Below, in pieces: positions 27,371 through 37,337 of a stretch of DNA of 64,000 nt. The stretch comes from Methylocapsa acidiphila B2. GTDB lineage: Bacteria > Pseudomonadota > Alphaproteobacteria > Rhizobiales > Beijerinckiaceae. The notes under the pieces are model-generated. The model did not search any database, was not told where the DNA came from, and saw only the letters and a list, made by a program, of their open reading frames with translations. The position numbers and the translations under genes were made by a program. The stretch is taken from positions 496,001-560,000 of the forward strand of contig NZ_KE386496.1 of NCBI RefSeq assembly GCF_000427445.1. Direction: 5' to 3'. How positions within the stretch are numbered: the stretch's first letter is position 1; every line of letters begins with the position of its first letter.

Positions 27371-27787
27371 TCAAATACACGGCCCCCATTCGCCATTTGC
27401 GCGAATGCGCCAAGCCTTGAGACCTGCCTTGGCGACGACGATTCGCCCGGCCTTGGCCATGGCGACGAGATGCTTGAAGACGATCGGCGTGCGCCAGGCC
27501 AGGGGCTTCGCCGGATCGCAGACCGCCCGGTATTCGTCGCTGTCAGGATCCTCCATCAGGATCGCGCCGACACGGTCCGGCCGCAGTTGGACGCTCATGC
27601 CTCGGTCGCTTTTCCACAGGCATTCATAGTCGCGGCAGACGTCTGGTCGAGTCGCGTAGACGCCGCAGCCGCCGCTTTTCTGGCAATGCGCGCACCAAGC
27701 TCCGGCGGGCTTCGCAAATTCGGTGATTTCCAGCGCCTTGCAGCAAAAACTGCATGCGCCGCAGTCCTTTCCGGGAATGGCCAACAT
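27371..27787 (-). CDS. YkgJ-family cysteine-cluster protein
   Basis: 138 residues. The cysteine pattern near the N-terminus (CGACSFCCKALEI) and in the middle (CAHCQKSGGCGVYATRPDVCRDYEC) fits the zinc- or iron-binding YkgJ/Fe-S cluster family (UPF0153). The biochemical role of the family is unknown. There is no signal peptide. It is a single gene, transcribed toward the rpsF promoter region. Confidence 0.8.
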   Translation of the reverse strand: MLAIPGKDCGACSFCCKALEITEFAKPAGAWCAHCQKSGGCGVYATRPDVCRDYECLWKSDRGMSVQLRPDRVGAILMEDPDSDEYRAVCDPAKPLAWRTPIVFKHLVAMAKAGRIVVAKAGLKAWRIRANGEWGPCI

Positions 27788-27956
27788 CGACGTCTCGCCT
27801 TGGGACCGGTTCGGATCAGGCCCAGCCTTGATGGTTTCGGATTGGATCGATCCGAAACCATCTCACTCGATTCGTAAAGTAGGAAGGCGCTTCCGTTGGG
27901 TGAAAGGCGCATGTATCCGGCGGCGCCCAGAAAGTCGCCGCGGCCTAAGAATGAAG

Positions 27957-27986
27957 AAGGGCGGATCGGGTGTCCGATCCGCCCTT
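27957..27986 (-). terminator. Strong hairpin terminator after the Omp25-like gene
   Basis: Perfect 13-bp stem AAGGGCGGATCGG/CCGATCCGCCCTT with a 4-base loop, 30 bases beyond the stop of the gene ending at 28016. The tail on the minus strand is TTC-rich rather than a pure T-run, so efficiency is uncertain. Confidence 0.72.
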
Positions 27987-28015
27987 GCGCTAGGCAGGAT
28001 ATTTTGAAAAGGCGT

Positions 28016-28807
28016 TCAATATTTGGCGACGATGGGCGCGGGCGGCGCGCCGAACTTATAGGTCAAGCCGATGCGGCCGGTGTGCAGATTCTCAGACACC
28101 GTGTGGCCCGGGAAGTAGCCCGTGTAAGCGCCGTAATTGAGGGAGTCGTAGTAGCTCTTGGTGCCCCAATTGTAGTAGCGATATTCGGCGCGCGCCGTCC
28201 AATTATCGGCGAAGGCGTATTCGACGCCGGCGCCGACGTCCCATCCATAGAGGTTCGAGCCATAGCTCCGGTCGGAGGCGAAAGCGACGGCCGAAGAGAT
28301 CGGGTAGCTGATCGAATTGCGCGCGTCGGCATAGGCGAAGCCGCCGATGGCGTAGAGAAGCACGCGGTCCAAGGCGACGCCGACGCGGGCGTCGACCGAG
28401 CCGAACTGGCGGATCGCGCTGGTCGTCGTGTTGAGCGGATAGGCGATGGCGTTGCCGCTGATCCCGGCGAAATTATACTCGGCCTGCAGGCCGACCACGA
28501 ACATGCCGGCTTGGATGTTGTAGCCGAAATTCAGGCCGCCGAACGGGCCGCTTTGATTGAAGCCGTAATTGGCGGAGTACGGAATAGCGTCGGGGTAGGT
28601 GAGCCCGTTATAGACGTCGAACCCGCTATGGCCGACGCCGCCGCCGACCTGCAAGGTCACGTAGCCGCCCGTCCAGGAAAAGACCGGCGGAGGCGGCAAC
28701 GGCGCAGCAACGCGCGAAGGCAGGTCGGCCGCGAGCGCCGCGGTTCCCGCTGTGAGCAAAAGTCCGGCAAGCGAGCCGAACAGCCGCCGCGTGAATGCGT
28801 GTTTCAT
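28016..28807 (-). CDS. Omp25/RopB-like outer-membrane beta-barrel protein (paralogue 1)
   Basis: 263 residues from ATG 28807, with GGGGAGAGG upstream. A signal peptide ends TAALAA, followed by DLPSR, a proline-rich linker and FSWTGGYV, the standard start of the Omp25-type eight-stranded barrel. Repeated aromatic strands include YGWDVGAGVEYAFADNWTARAEYRYYNWG. The chain ends in VAKY. Such proteins are small structural barrels of the outer membrane. It is clearly related to, but more diverged than, the tandem trio at 36.3-39.5 kb. Confidence 0.88.
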   Translation of the reverse strand: MKHAFTRRLFGSLAGLLLTAGTAALAADLPSRVAAPLPPPPVFSWTGGYVTLQVGGGVGHSGFDVYNGLTYPDAIPYSANYGFNQSGPFGGLNFGYNIQAGMFVVGLQAEYNFAGISGNAIAYPLNTTTSAIRQFGSVDARVGVALDRVLLYAIGGFAYADARNSISYPISSAVAFASDRSYGSNLYGWDVGAGVEYAFADNWTARAEYRYYNWGTKSYYDSLNYGAYTGYFPGHTVSENLHTGRIGLTYKFGAPPAPIVAKY

Positions 28808-29250
28808 GTTGCCTCTCCCCGTCATTGTTTGGGTTTCTCTGTCGAGATCACGTTATTTCCTCATAACCATTAGCACTGGGTCGCGACGGGACAAGCTGAA
28901 CTTCGCGAAAATGGCGCGCATCGCCTATGTAGAGCCAACTATTCTGACGGATGTTGCATTTTTGCGCCACGATGATGGCTTGCGACGGCGCGACAGGGGC
29001 CTCCCTGTTTCGACATCGAGCGAGCCGCAAACTAATGGCTCGGCTAGCGGCGCGGCCGCGAGGCCGAGGGGAGCGACGACTTTGGAAATCCCCATATAAT
29101 GTGGGGCGATGCGCGCATTTTTGTCGCGGCCAGCGAGGATACCCGCGTCGGGCCTATGTCATCGTGAATGATTTATGGCGGCAGCCGCTTGACTTGCGTT
29201 GCCCGCAATGCGAGTCGCACTTGCTGAAAAAAGCGACAAAGCGGGATGGG
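28808..29250. other. Intergenic region between divergent Omp25-like and fabD genes
   Basis: No supported gene. It must hold promoters for both flanking genes; no motif is strong enough to name. Confidence 0.4.
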
Positions 29251-30204
29251 ATGTTCAAGGCTTTTATCTTTCCAGGGCAGGGGTCTCAATCCGTCGGCAT
29301 GGGCAAGGCCTTGGCCGATTCGTTTCCCTCGGCGCGCGATGTTTTCGCCGAGGTCGATGATGCGCTGGGACAGAATCTTTCCGCGCTTATCTTTGAAGGC
29401 CCGCTGGACGAACTCACCCTGACCGCCAATGCTCAGCCAGCGCTGATGGCCGTGAGCCTCGCCGCCGTTCGCGTCCTCGAGGCCGAGGCGGGCTTGGATC
29501 TGGCGCGCGACGCGGGTTTTGTCGCTGGCCATTCTCTCGGCGAATATTCCGCTCTCGCGGCCGCCGGCTCGCTGACGATCGCTTCGACGGCGCGGTTGCT
29601 CAGACTGCGTGGCGAGGCCATGCAGGCGGCCGTGCCAGTCGGAGCGGGCGCCATGGCTGCGCTGCTCGGGATCGAATGCGAAGTGGGCGACGCGATCGCC
29701 CACGAGGCGGCCGAAGCCGCCGGGGCGGGTGAAATTTGCCAGGTCGCCAATGATAATGGTGGCGGCCAGGTCGTCGTCTCCGGAACGCGCGCCGCAGTCA
29801 ATTGCGCGATCGAGATCGCGAAGGCGAAAGGCGCCCGCCGCTCCGTTCTCTTGCCGGTGTCGGCTCCTTTTCATTGCGCTCTGATGCAGCCGGCCGCAGC
29901 GGCTATGGCGGCGGCGTTGGCCGAGACCGAGATAGCGCCGCCCTGCGTCCCTCTCGTCGCCAATGTTCTCGCCGAGCCTGTGACCGCATCGGAGGACATT
30001 CGCCGCCTTCTCGTGGCGCAAGTAACGGGCGCGGTGCGCTGGCGCGAGAGCCTAGCCTATATGGCGTCGCATGGAATCGAGCTTTTCGTGGAATGCGGCG
30101 CCGGCAAGGTCCTCTCCGGCCTGGTCAAGCGGATCGCTGAGACGGCGCGGGCGCTTCCGGTAGGCGCGCCCGCGGATATCGATCTCTACAAAGCCCAGGC
30201 CTAA
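29251..30204 (+). CDS. fabD: Malonyl-CoA:ACP transacylase
   Basis: 317 residues from ATG 29251. Loads malonate from CoA onto acyl carrier protein. Signatures: AFIFPGQGSQSVGMGK, the nucleophile Ser95 in GHSLGEYSA, and His208 in LPVSAPFHCALM. The frame is open another 100 codons upstream without homology. It is the first gene of fabD-fabG-acpP-fabF, with fabG 35 bases downstream. Confidence 0.96.
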   Translation: MFKAFIFPGQGSQSVGMGKALADSFPSARDVFAEVDDALGQNLSALIFEGPLDELTLTANAQPALMAVSLAAVRVLEAEAGLDLARDAGFVAGHSLGEYSALAAAGSLTIASTARLLRLRGEAMQAAVPVGAGAMAALLGIECEVGDAIAHEAAEAAGAGEICQVANDNGGGQVVVSGTRAAVNCAIEIAKAKGARRSVLLPVSAPFHCALMQPAAAAMAAALAETEIAPPCVPLVANVLAEPVTASEDIRRLLVAQVTGAVRWRESLAYMASHGIELFVECGAGKVLSGLVKRIAETARALPVGAPADIDLYKAQA

Positions 30205-30239
30205 GGCGCGTCGGGCAAGATTTGGAGTCTCCTCAAGAC

Positions 30240-30977
30240 ATGTTCGACCTATCCGGCAAGACCGCTCTCGTGACGGGGGCGAGCGGCGGCCTCGGCCAAG
30301 CCATCGCTCGGGCGCTGCATCAGCGCGGCGCCGCCGTCGGCCTATCCGGCACGCGCGTCGAGGCGCTTGAGAAGCTCGCCCATGAACTTGGCGCGAAGGC
30401 TTTTGTTTTGCCTTGCGACCTCTCTGATAAATCAGCTGTCGAAGCGCTGGTTCCGGCCGCGGAGGCCGCGTTGGGCGGAGTCGATATTCTCGTCAACAAC
30501 GCCGGCGTGACGCGCGACAATCTCTTCATGCGCATGAAGGATGAAGAGTGGGATACGGTCATCAACGTGAATTTGACCGCAATTTTTCGACTGTCGCGGG
30601 CTTGCCTCAAAGGAATGTTGCGCAAGCGCTACGGCCGCATCATCGGGATCAGCTCTGTCGTCGGCGTGACCGGCAATGCGGGGCAGGGCAATTATGCGGC
30701 CTCGAAGGCCGGCATGATCGGAATGAGCAAGAGCCTCGCCGCCGAAGTCGCGAGCCGCAACGTGACGGTCAATTGCATCGCGCCCGGCTTCATCGAAAGC
30801 CCGATGACCGATGTCCTGAACGACAAGCAGAAGACCGCAATCCTCGCCCAGGTCCCGATGGGACGCCTCGGAACCGGCGACGAGGTCGCGGCGGCGGTTG
30901 TCTATCTGGCGAGCTCCGAGGCTGCCTACGTGACCGGCCAGACGCTCCATGTCAACGGAGGAATGGCAATGATTTAA
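30240..30977 (+). CDS. fabG: 3-oxoacyl-ACP reductase
   Basis: 245 residues from ATG 30240. NADPH-dependent SDR enzyme of the fatty-acid elongation cycle. It has the cofactor motif TGASGGLG (about 12-19), NNAG (86-89), and the catalytic Ser139, Tyr152 and Lys156 in ISSVVGVTGNAGQGNYAASK. The N-terminal MFDLSGKTALVTGA and the C-terminal YVTGQTLHVNGGMAM are typical of FabG. An in-frame TTG at 30222 is a less likely start. Confidence 0.96.
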   Translation: MFDLSGKTALVTGASGGLGQAIARALHQRGAAVGLSGTRVEALEKLAHELGAKAFVLPCDLSDKSAVEALVPAAEAALGGVDILVNNAGVTRDNLFMRMKDEEWDTVINVNLTAIFRLSRACLKGMLRKRYGRIIGISSVVGVTGNAGQGNYAASKAGMIGMSKSLAAEVASRNVTVNCIAPGFIESPMTDVLNDKQKTAILAQVPMGRLGTGDEVAAAVVYLASSEAAYVTGQTLHVNGGMAMI

Positions 30978-31238
30978 AGGGGTTATGGTGTTTGTTGGGG
31001 CGCGTCCCCCGGCTCTCGCCAACGGGAATGAAGTGTGTTACCAACCGTCGTTGAGCAGTCAGGGCGGCAGATTTTTTGGGGGATTAAGCGCTCAGGACTC
31101 TGAGCTCCCTCCAAAGCACGGTCCTTCCGGCGCGCGGATTTCGAGATCCGCAGCCGTCTGCGCCGTGATGCAGCCTAACGCCGCGCATCGATGTCGGCCA
31201 ATGTCGGCAAGTTTAGTGAGGACGAGGATCAAACGACC

Positions 31239-31478
31239 ATGAGCGATGTCGCCGAGCGCGTGAAGAAGATAGTAATTGAGCATCTTGGCGTGGATGCTGA
31301 AAAAGTCGTCGACAATGCCAATTTCATCGAGGATCTCGGCGCCGATTCCCTCGACACTGTCGAGCTGGTCATGGCTTTCGAAGAAGAGTTCAGCGTCGAA
31401 ATTCCCGACGACGCGGCGGAGACCATCGTGACGGTCGGCGACGCCGTTAAATTCCTGGAGAAAGCGACCGCGGCCTAA
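31239..31478 (+). CDS. acpP: Acyl carrier protein
   Basis: 79 residues from ATG 31239. It is strongly acidic, with Ser37 in [20 protein letters not shown] as the phosphopantetheine attachment site. It carries growing acyl chains for the neighbouring Fab enzymes. The 261-base gap after fabG suggests its own promoter, as is common for the highly expressed acpP. Confidence 0.98.
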   Translation: MSDVAERVKKIVIEHLGVDAEKVVDNANFIEDLGADSLDTVELVMAFEEEFSVEIPDDAAETIVTVGDAVKFLEKATAA

Positions 31479-31598
31479 GGCTCCGGCCGCGCCGGGGATC
31501 CTGGCCGGAATTTCTTGAATTTCAATGCGTCCAAGTGGCGGCGGCGGGATCGCGAAAAGCGGTCCCGGCGCGGAGGATTCTTTTGACTAGGGCCTAAA

Positions 31599-32861
31599 AT
31601 GAGAAGGGTTGTCGTCACCGGTCTCGGCATGGTCTCGCCGCTCGCCTGCGGGGTCGAGCCCACTTGGAGCCGCTTGATCGCGGGTCGAAGCGCAGCGCGT
31701 CTGATCGAGGGGTTCGACACCTCCGACCTCGCATGTAAGGTCGCGATGCAGATCCCGCGCGGCGACGGCTCCGACGGGACCTTCAATCCCGACGATTGGA
31801 TGGAGCCGAAAGAGCAGCGCAAAGTCGACGACTTCATCATTTACGCCATGGCGGCTGCGACTCAGGCGCTCGCCGACGCTAAATGGAAGCCGGTCTCCTA
31901 CGAAGACCAGATCAAGACTGGCGTGCTGATCGGTTCTGGAATCGGCGGCCTCGTCGGCATCGCGGAGACCGCGGTGATCTTGAAAGAGAAGGGCGCGCGC
32001 CGGGTCTCGCCTTTCTTCATTCCGGGCCGCCTTATCAATCTCGCCGGCGGCTACGTGTCGATCCAGCACGGCCTCAAGGGCCCCAATCATGCGGTCGTGA
32101 CCGCTTGCTCCACAGGCGCGCATGCAATCGGCGACGCCGCGCGGCTGATCGCGCTCGAAGATGCAGAGGTGATGGTCGCGGGCGGCGCCGAATCGGCGAT
32201 CAGCCGCATTGGAATCGCCGGATTCTCGGCGTGCAAAGCCTTGTCGACAAATTTCAACGATCGGCCGACGCAGGCCTCGCGTCCTTACGACAAGGATCGA
32301 GACGGCTTTGTGATGGGCGAGGGCGCCGGTTGCGTCGTTCTCGAATCCTACGAGCACGCCAAAGCCCGCGGCGCGCAAATCTACGCCGAAATCATCGGCT
32401 ACGGCATGTCGGGCGACGCCTATCACATCACGGCGCCGGATCCGAGCGGCGACGGCGCCTTCCGAGCGATGACGACGGCGGTCAAGCGCGCCGGGATTTC
32501 GCCGTCCGAGATCGACTATATCAATGCGCACGGCACCTCGACGCCGCTCGGCGACGAGATCGAGCTTCAAGCGGTTCAGAGGGTTGTCGGCGACGGGGCG
32601 GATACGCTGTCGATGTCGTCCACAAAATCCGCGATCGGGCATTTGCTCGGCGCGGCGGGAGCCGTCGAGGCGATTTTCTCCATTCTGGCGATGAGGGATC
32701 ACATCGTCCCCCCGACGCTCAATCTCGACAATATTTCCGTCGAGACGAGGATCGATCTGGTCCCGCATCAAGCGCGAAAGCGCAAAGTCGATTGCGTCTT
32801 GTCCAATTCCTTTGGGTTTGGCGGCACCAACGCCTGCTTGATTTTCCGCCGGGCGAATTGA
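31599..32861 (+). CDS. fabF: 3-oxoacyl-ACP synthase II
   Basis: 420 residues. Condensing enzyme of fatty-acid elongation. The Cys-His-His triad is present: Cys170 in VVTACSTGAHAIGDA, His311 in INAHGTSTPLGDE and His348 in SAIGHLLGAAGAVE; the C-terminal NSFGFGGTNACL is also diagnostic. It follows acpP by 120 bases and precedes mltG in the order common to alphaproteobacteria. Confidence 0.97.
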   Translation: MRRVVVTGLGMVSPLACGVEPTWSRLIAGRSAARLIEGFDTSDLACKVAMQIPRGDGSDGTFNPDDWMEPKEQRKVDDFIIYAMAAATQALADAKWKPVSYEDQIKTGVLIGSGIGGLVGIAETAVILKEKGARRVSPFFIPGRLINLAGGYVSIQHGLKGPNHAVVTACSTGAHAIGDAARLIALEDAEVMVAGGAESAISRIGIAGFSACKALSTNFNDRPTQASRPYDKDRDGFVMGEGAGCVVLESYEHAKARGAQIYAEIIGYGMSGDAYHITAPDPSGDGAFRAMTTAVKRAGISPSEIDYINAHGTSTPLGDEIELQAVQRVVGDGADTLSMSSTKSAIGHLLGAAGAVEAIFSILAMRDHIVPPTLNLDNISVETRIDLVPHQARKRKVDCVLSNSFGFGGTNACLIFRRAN

Positions 32862-33019
32862 GCGGCCTGCAAAAATTGCCATGGGCTAAGTTGATCGGAC
32901 CAGATTTCGCCATATTTTTCACGCCGGATGCGGACCAAGCCTGGATAGGCTTTGCACTTGAGAGTCGCGCCGCTCCACGAAATCGTCGAACGGCGACGCT
33001 GAATTGAGTTGATGGCGGC

Positions 33020-34804
33020 ATGGCTTCTGAATCCGACCACGGCAGCGAGGATAAGCCCGAATCGGGGCGCGCGAACGGGCGTTTTTCTGGCCAGAGGGTG
33101 ACGCCGCAAAGCCCGAATGAGGCTTTGCAGCCGGAGGCTGCGCCGCCGCCGCCGCCCATACCGCCGAGCCGGCGCCGTCCGGCTCTTTCGGCCCTGAGCG
33201 GCTTTCTGACCTTCCTTTTGCTCCTCGCGGTCGCGGCCGTGTTCGGGGTGGTTTGGAGCCAGCAGCGCCTGCGGGAACCAGGGCCGCTCGCGGCTGATAA
33301 AGTTCTCTACATCACGCCCGGCGCCGAAGTGGCTGACATTATCGCCGAACTCGACCGAGAAGGGGTGATCGACAGCCCCGTCTCGCTCAATTTGGCGCTT
33401 CTGATCGAGGGCAACCGCTCGAAGGTCAAGGCGGGCGAATATTTATTCAAGCAAAGCGCTAGCCTGCGCGACGTGATCGACACTCTGGTCAGCGGCAAGC
33501 AGGTGCTGCACGCGATTACGATTCCGGAAGGCCTGACGAGCGAGCAGATCGTCGAAAGGCTTCGCGAGAACGACGTCTTGCTCGGCGAGGTCAAGGATCT
33601 TCCCAAGGAAGGCAGCCTTTTGCCCGAAACCTATAAGGTTGCGCGCGGCACGTCGCGATCCGACGTCGTGAAGAAGATGCAGGACGACCAAAAGCGCGTC
33701 GTCGATCAGATCTGGGCGCGCCGCGCCGCGGACCTACCGCTGCGTTCGCCTTATGAGCTCGTGATCTTGGCGTCGATCGTCGAGAAGGAGACGGGCAAGG
33801 CGGATGAGAGGCCGCGCGTCGCGGGGGTCTTTATCAATCGGCTCCTGAGGAGGATGCGCCTTCAGTCTGATCCGACGATTGTTTACGGCCTCGTCGGAGG
33901 CAAAGGGACTCTCGGTCGTGGCATTACCCGAGCGGAGCTGGAGAAGCCGACGCCTTATAACACCTATGCGATCGACGGATTGCCCCAGGGACCAATTGCG
34001 AATCCCGGCCGCGCCGCGCTCGACGCCGTCGCCAACCCGTCGCGCACGCAGGAGCTCTATTTCGTGGCGGACGGAACCGGCGGGCATGTTTTCGCCGAAA
34101 CGCTCGATCAACATGCGCGCAATGTCCAGAAATGGCGCCAGATCGAGAAAGACGCCAAGGACAAGGCGGAAAAGCCTGCTTCGGACATAGATAAATCCAC
34201 GCCGGCGGTCGTTCCCGCGCCGGCGGGCCGCGGCGATCAGCGTGGCGCGATCGGCGGGGCCTCCGTCTATGGCTCGCTGTCCCGGCCGTCCGAGGCCGCG
34301 GCCGCGCCCGGCCTTGGTGCGGCCGCCTCGGCGATCGCGGCTGTCGCTCCTGCGGCGGACGAAAGTCGCTCTCCCGCCGGCCGCGCCGCCAATGGCAAGA
34401 AGCAGGCGAAGGGCGGCGGTGAAAAGCATGGCTCGCCGCTCAGCGCGTTCACCATGGGGCCGGGGCTTGAGGAACTCGGCATCACCGTTCGAGGACTCCA
34501 GCCTTCCCCAGCTTCGCTCGACGGCCCGATCGGCCCCTCCGAACTTGCGGACGAGCCTCCTGCGCCTGCGGCTCCTCCCGCTCGCCGAATGGCTGAGCAA
34601 AGCGCGCGCACGGATCGGGCGGATCCTTCCTGGGCCAATAATGATCAGCTGTTGGAAGTGGATGTCGCGCCGCCTCAGCAAGGGCCGGTCGCGCGGGCCT
34701 CGCGTTTCCGCTCGCTCGACGCCTCCGAGGGCAAGCCTTTCGATCCGCTGCTCGATAAGACCTACGATCTGAATTACGCCAAGACCGTGCCGGCGATGAA
34801 ATAG
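33020..34804 (+). CDS. mltG: Endolytic murein transglycosylase with long C-terminal extension
   Basis: 594 residues against about 340 in E. coli. A cytoplasmic proline-rich N-terminus (1-55) precedes one membrane helix (about 58-79), a LysM-like region and the YceG/MltG catalytic domain with the presumed acid Glu255 in LASIVEKETGKADERPRVAGVFINRL. MltG cuts nascent glycan strands and terminates their growth. From about residue 375 onward the protein is a low-complexity Ala/Pro/Arg-rich tail ending in a short ordered segment (FDPLLDKTYDLNYAKTVPAMK). It converges on rimO with nine bases between. Confidence 0.92.
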   Translation: MASESDHGSEDKPESGRANGRFSGQRVTPQSPNEALQPEAAPPPPPIPPSRRRPALSALSGFLTFLLLLAVAAVFGVVWSQQRLREPGPLAADKVLYITPGAEVADIIAELDREGVIDSPVSLNLALLIEGNRSKVKAGEYLFKQSASLRDVIDTLVSGKQVLHAITIPEGLTSEQIVERLRENDVLLGEVKDLPKEGSLLPETYKVARGTSRSDVVKKMQDDQKRVVDQIWARRAADLPLRSPYELVILASIVEKETGKADERPRVAGVFINRLLRRMRLQSDPTIVYGLVGGKGTLGRGITRAELEKPTPYNTYAIDGLPQGPIANPGRAALDAVANPSRTQELYFVADGTGGHVFAETLDQHARNVQKWRQIEKDAKDKAEKPASDIDKSTPAVVPAPAGRGDQRGAIGGASVYGSLSRPSEAAAAPGLGAAASAIAAVAPAADESRSPAGRAANGKKQAKGGGEKHGSPLSAFTMGPGLEELGITVRGLQPSPASLDGPIGPSELADEPPAPAAPPARRMAEQSARTDRADPSWANNDQLLEVDVAPPQQGPVARASRFRSLDASEGKPFDPLLDKTYDLNYAKTVPAMK

Positions 34805-34813
34805 CCGAGCCCG

Positions 34814-36175
34814 TCACACCGCCGTGGCGTGAAGGTCATAGGCGTCGCTGCTTTCGATTTTCACGGTTACGATATCGCCGACGCGAAGCGGCCGTCGCGA
34901 GGCGATGTGCACTTTGCCGTCGATCTCCGGCGCATCGCCTTTGGTGCGCCCCTCCGCCGATCGCGGGCCTGCGCTATCGACGATGACCGACATGCGCTTG
35001 CCGACCTTTTCCCGCAGCCGACGCGCGCTGATAGCTTGGCTCAATTCCATGAATCGGCGATAGCGGCTCTCTTGAATTTGCGGGGGCACCGGCTCGAGGC
35101 CGAGTTCATTTGCCGCGGCGCCCGCGACCGGCTCGTATTTGAAGGCGCCGACCCGGTCGAGTTTGGCCTCGGCAAGCCAATCCAGCAAGAACTGATAGTC
35201 CTCCTCCGTTTCGCCCGGAAAGCCGAGGATGAAGGTCGAGCGGATGGTCAGGTCGGGGCAGGCCGCGCGCCATTTCCGGACGCGCTCGAGCATTTGCTCA
35301 TGATCGCCGGGACGCTTCATCGCCCGCAGCACATTCGGGCTCGCGTGCTGAAATGGAATGTCGAGATAAGGCAAAATCTTGCCTTCCGCCATCAACTCTA
35401 TCGCCGCGTCTAGATGCGGATAGGGATAGAGATAATGGAGCCGCACCCAGACGCCGAGCGCGCCGAGCTCACGGGCGAGCTCGATGAATTTGGCCCGCAC
35501 AGGTCGCTCGTGAAACAGGCTTTCGCTATATTTCAGATCGAGCCCATAGGCGCCGGTGTCCTGCGCGATGACGAGCAGCTCCTTGGCGCCTGCCGCGACA
35601 AGCGCCTCGGCCTCGCGCAAAACCTCGCCGGCCGGCCGCGAGGCGAGATCGCCGCGTAGCTTGGGAATGATGCAGAACGAGCAGCGATTGTTGCAGCCTT
35701 CTGAAATCTTCAAATAGGCGTAGTGGCTCGGCGTGAGCTTGACACTTGGTTCTGGCGACGGCTCGATCGTTCGGATCTGAGCCGGCTTGGCCGCCGCATG
35801 AACGGCCTCCATGACGGAGTCGAAGTTCTGTGGGCCCGTGATCCAGAACAGGTTCGGAAATTTGGCGCGAATGGCGTCTGGCTCGGCGCCCATGCAGCCG
35901 GTGACGATGATCTTGCCATTTTCCGCGGCGGCGGCGCCTATGGCGGCGAGCGATTCCGCCTTAGCGCTGTCGAGAAAGCCGCAGGTGTTCACGATGACTG
36001 CGTCGGCGCCGCGATGCGTCCGCGTGAGCTCATAGCCTTCCGCCCTGAGGCGATTCAGGATCTGCTCGCTGTCGACAAGGGCCTTGGGGCAGCCGAGCGA
36101 CACGAAAGAAATTTTCGGCGCGGGAGCAGGTTCATCCTGCGAGGGGGCGCCGGCTTGATGTATATCGCTGATCAT
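34814..36175 (-). CDS. rimO: Ribosomal protein S12 methylthiotransferase
   Basis: 453 residues from ATG 36175; the open frame continues 190 codons upstream but that part is antisense to the neighbouring barrel gene. RimO adds a methylthio group to an aspartate of uS12. The N-terminal UPF0004 domain holds Cys29, Cys65 and Cys94; the radical-SAM cluster is Cys161, Cys165 and Cys168 in [11 protein letters not shown]; a TRAM domain ends the protein. The [11 protein letters not shown] motif separates RimO from MiaB. Confidence 0.95.
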   Translation of the reverse strand: MISDIHQAGAPSQDEPAPAPKISFVSLGCPKALVDSEQILNRLRAEGYELTRTHRGADAVIVNTCGFLDSAKAESLAAIGAAAAENGKIIVTGCMGAEPDAIRAKFPNLFWITGPQNFDSVMEAVHAAAKPAQIRTIEPSPEPSVKLTPSHYAYLKISEGCNNRCSFCIIPKLRGDLASRPAGEVLREAEALVAAGAKELLVIAQDTGAYGLDLKYSESLFHERPVRAKFIELARELGALGVWVRLHYLYPYPHLDAAIELMAEGKILPYLDIPFQHASPNVLRAMKRPGDHEQMLERVRKWRAACPDLTIRSTFILGFPGETEEDYQFLLDWLAEAKLDRVGAFKYEPVAGAAANELGLEPVPPQIQESRYRRFMELSQAISARRLREKVGKRMSVIVDSAGPRSAEGRTKGDAPEIDGKVHIASRRPLRVGDIVTVKIESSDAYDLHATAV

Positions 36176-36270
36176 GCGGTTGCTTGGCACGCGCGCCTGC
36201 TCCTTGCAAGCGGGGGCGCTATGTCCAGTGGCGGCTGCGAGGCTTTTCTTCGGGCTCTCGGCTGGAAAAG

Positions 36271-36295
36271 CAAAAACCCGGCTTGAAGCCGGGTT
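36271..36295 (-). terminator. Terminator of Omp25-like paralogue 2
   Basis: 8-bp stem AACCCGGC/GCCGGGTT with a 5-base loop; on the minus strand it is followed by TTTTTG. It lies 17 bases beyond the stop at 36312. Confidence 0.87.
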
Positions 36296-36311
36296 CTCGC
36301 TTGCTATTCGC

Positions 36312-37118
36312 TCAATATTTGGCGACGACGGGCGCGGGCGGCGCCGGCGGATCGAACTTGTAGCTGAACCCGACCTGCACGCGGTTTTCCGTCGGGTGAT
36401 GCGTGACGGAGGTTCCGGCGGAGTAGACCGGGATATTGGCGAAGTTCGGATAGAGCGTGTAATGTCCGAAATCGCTGTAGCGATATTCGGCCCGCACCGA
36501 CCAATTATTGGTGACCGCATATTCCAGCCCGCCGCCGACCGTCCAGCCGGTGCGGCCGGTCGAAATGCTCGCCGCATAGGGAGAGCCGAACACATTAGCG
36601 CTGTGGTCGTTCTCGAAATCGGCGAAAGCGACGCCGCCAGTTCCATAAAGCAGGACACGGTCGAAGGCGACGCCGACGCGTCCGCGAATCGAGCCCTGGA
36701 TCGTTTGGCGCTCGGTCGCGCTGGCCCAGAATGGGTAGCCTCCAACCGAGTAAGTGCGGCTCAGGCTCGAGCCGTCCACATCGCCCTCGAGGCCGAGAAC
36801 CCACATGCCGAATTGTTGATTATAGCCGATATGGGCGCCGCCGATCACGCCGCCCGGATTAGACGAAAAGGAAAATGCCTGAGGGTAAATGAACTCCGCG
36901 CTGTCGATGCCGAAATCGCTGGCGTAGGCGCCCGGAAAATTGAGGCGCGAGGGATCATTGGCCCAGACATAGCCGATCTGCGCACCGATATAGATTCCGG
37001 TCCAGGTGAAGGGCGGCGGGGGCGCAACGATCGGCGCGCGCGACGGGAGATCCGCCGCGGCGGCCGAATGGCCGAGCGCGATGGCTCCGACCGAAGCAAG
37101 AAGAAGTCGGCGCAGCAT
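36312..37118 (-). CDS. Omp25/RopB-like outer-membrane beta-barrel protein (paralogue 2)
   Basis: 268 residues from ATG 37118, with GGGAGG upstream. Signal peptide ([21 protein letters not shown]) followed by [23 protein letters not shown] and an eight-stranded barrel. Segments such as [39 protein letters not shown] and [24 protein letters not shown] are shared almost word for word with paralogues 3 and 4. It ends in VVAKY. Each gene of this group has its own terminator or a long gap, so they are probably transcribed separately. Confidence 0.92.
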   Translation of the reverse strand: MLRRLLLASVGAIALGHSAAAADLPSRAPIVAPPPPFTWTGIYIGAQIGYVWANDPSRLNFPGAYASDFGIDSAEFIYPQAFSFSSNPGGVIGGAHIGYNQQFGMWVLGLEGDVDGSSLSRTYSVGGYPFWASATERQTIQGSIRGRVGVAFDRVLLYGTGGVAFADFENDHSANVFGSPYAASISTGRTGWTVGGGLEYAVTNNWSVRAEYRYSDFGHYTLYPNFANIPVYSAGTSVTHHPTENRVQVGFSYKFDPPAPPAPVVAKY

Positions 37119-37268
37119 GGGAACCTCCCTCAAATAAATTGATCTGGAAGTAGACTACGCGGATTCTTCGGACGGACAACAAAAGTCGTCGCCGGATAGG
37201 ACCAGAGGATATGCAATCGGGACCTGTGTGACCGTGGAGCAACGAAGCGTGATCGCGCGGCGCGCACA

Positions 37269-37295
37269 TAAAAAACCCGGCCATTTCTGGCCGGG
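37269..37295 (-). terminator. Terminator of Omp25-like paralogue 3
   Basis: 8-bp stem CCCGGCCA/TGGCCGGG with a 4-base loop; on the minus strand it is followed by TTTTTT. It lies about 43 bases after the stop at 37338. Confidence 0.9.
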
Positions 37296-37337
37296 CTTTC
37301 TTTCGTTTCTCGCGAAGCGCAAGCGCGCGCGAAAGAC

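Noticed and set aside
36176-36745. 190-codon N-terminal extension of RimO
   Set aside because: The sequence is an out-of-frame reading of the neighbouring Omp25-like gene; RimO homology starts at 36175.
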